A stretch of 5,800 bases of DNA, taken from assembly GCA_947632355.1 (NCBI GenBank), contig CANROY010000057.1, positions 1 through 5,800 of the forward strand, written 5' to 3'. A model generated the notes under the pieces. That model saw only the letters and a list, made by a program, of their open reading frames with translations. It had not been told where the DNA came from and searched no databases. The DNA is from an uncultured Bacilli bacterium (GTDB taxonomy: Bacteria; Bacillota_I; Bacilli_A; RF39; UBA660). Every line of letters starts with the position of its first letter. Position 1 is the first letter of the stretch. Of the stretch, positions 5,482-5,800 are shown piece by piece. A program made the translations under genes and the position numbers.

Positions 5482-5800
5482 ATGGGAGATAGAAGTAAAA
5501 TTGATTCTTTATTAAAGGATTATCCAAATTTGAAATGTGATCGCGTATATTTAAGGGGTATTTCTTTTGTCCATCAAATTCTAACACTTGAATACTGGAA
5601 AGAAGAAAAGTTCAAGCCTTTACTAACTTCAAATATATGGAGTAGTAGTTATGAAGATATAAAAAACATTTTAGAAATGAAAGAGTGGGAAGAAGAAAAG
5701 TTCAAATCTTTATTAACTTCGACTATATGGAATAGTAGTTATGAAGAAATAAAAAACATCTTAAAAATGCAAGAATGGGAAGAAGAAAAGTTTAAGCCTT
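5482..5800 (+). CDS. Start of a tandem 30-residue helical-repeat protein (3' end beyond window)
   Basis: This is a partial gene: 106 codons are visible with no stop. After a non-identical N-terminal part (1-33), the protein repeats every 30 residues: unit 34-63, unit 64-93 and the start of a third at 94-106. Shared core residues include WxEEKFK, LLTS, IW and SSYE-IKNI-L. Each unit probably forms two helices, around EEEKFKxLLTS and SYExIKNILxM, with a turn at IWxSS, so the array should fold as a solenoid. Residues 22-34 (VYLRGISFVHQIL) look like a worn repeat half acting as a cap. No signal peptide or membrane segment is visible in this part. I do not recognise a characterised family. The 30-residue period and two-helix pattern recall mTERF-type nucleic-acid-binding repeats, which is speculative. 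It has a strong promoter and ribosome-binding site (5468-5475) and opens a new transcription unit. Confidence 0.9.
   Translation, partial: MGDRSKIDSLLKDYPNLKCDRVYLRGISFVHQILTLEYWKEEKFKPLLTSNIWSSSYEDIKNILEMKEWEEEKFKSLLTSTIWNSSYEEIKNILKMQEWEEEKFKP
5581..5800 (+). repeat. Tandem 90-bp in-frame repeat, at least 2.4 copies
   Basis: Copies lie at 5581-5670, 5671-5760 and 5761-5800 (cut by the window end). By my count copies 1 and 2 match at 73 of 90 bases and 21 of 30 residues; the visible 40 bases of copy 3 match copy 2 at 34. Differences cluster at unit positions 2-5, 7, 13, 18, 21 and 26. The copies are exactly in frame, as expected for a repeat protein that grows and shrinks by recombination. 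Confidence 0.93.

Noticed and set aside
5581..5800. CRISPR array or non-coding tandem repeat
   Set aside because: The 90-bp units are continuous with no spacers, in frame with a well-started gene, and differences are mostly compatible with coding.
5482..5800. Calling the repeat protein a TALE-like or mTERF protein outright
   Set aside because: The period (30) differs from TALE (33-35) and no TALE core sequence is present. The mTERF similarity is only in period and pattern, so it is kept as a hypothesis.

Overview
This is an AT-rich window whose genes all read left to right (+ strand). Gene spacing is tight, ribosome-binding sites are of the AGGTG(A) type, and promoters look sigma-A-like. Together with the protein families, this suggests a low-GC Gram-positive lineage (Bacilli or a related Mycoplasmatota/RF39-like uncultured gut bacterium). 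The lineage is inferred from style, not proven. Five of the six visible stop codons are TAG, one is TAA and none is TGA.

Layout. Positions 1-150 are a non-coding leader with two inverted repeats and two candidate promoters. lepA (elongation factor 4) occupies 151-1947. A gene for an unrecognised protein with a helix-turn-helix-like segment and a coiled coil (1957-3048) starts 9 bases after it. A 61-residue acidic protein (3050-3235) starts one base after that stop. Next come hemW (radical SAM haem chaperone family, 3243-4331) and a secreted, C-terminally anchored cadherin-like beta-sandwich protein (4342-4797). These five genes have gaps of 1 to 10 bases and look like one operon. lepA-hemW proximity is familiar from Firmicutes; here two unfamiliar genes lie between them.

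An 11-bp hairpin followed by a T tract (4798-4830) starts right after the fifth gene. Its 3' arm is also the ribosome-binding site of the next gene, a compact glycerophosphodiester phosphodiesterase-family gene that probably starts at TTG 4829. The hairpin may therefore both end the operon transcript and limit translation of the sixth gene.

A near-consensus promoter (5427-5455) overlapping the end of that gene drives a new gene at 5482 that runs off the window. Its product consists of tandem 30-residue (90-bp) repeats, well conserved in both DNA and protein, each likely forming two helices. This is the most unusual item in the window. It looks like the beginning of a helical-repeat (solenoid) protein of unknown function, with loose resemblance in period and pattern to mTERF-type repeats.
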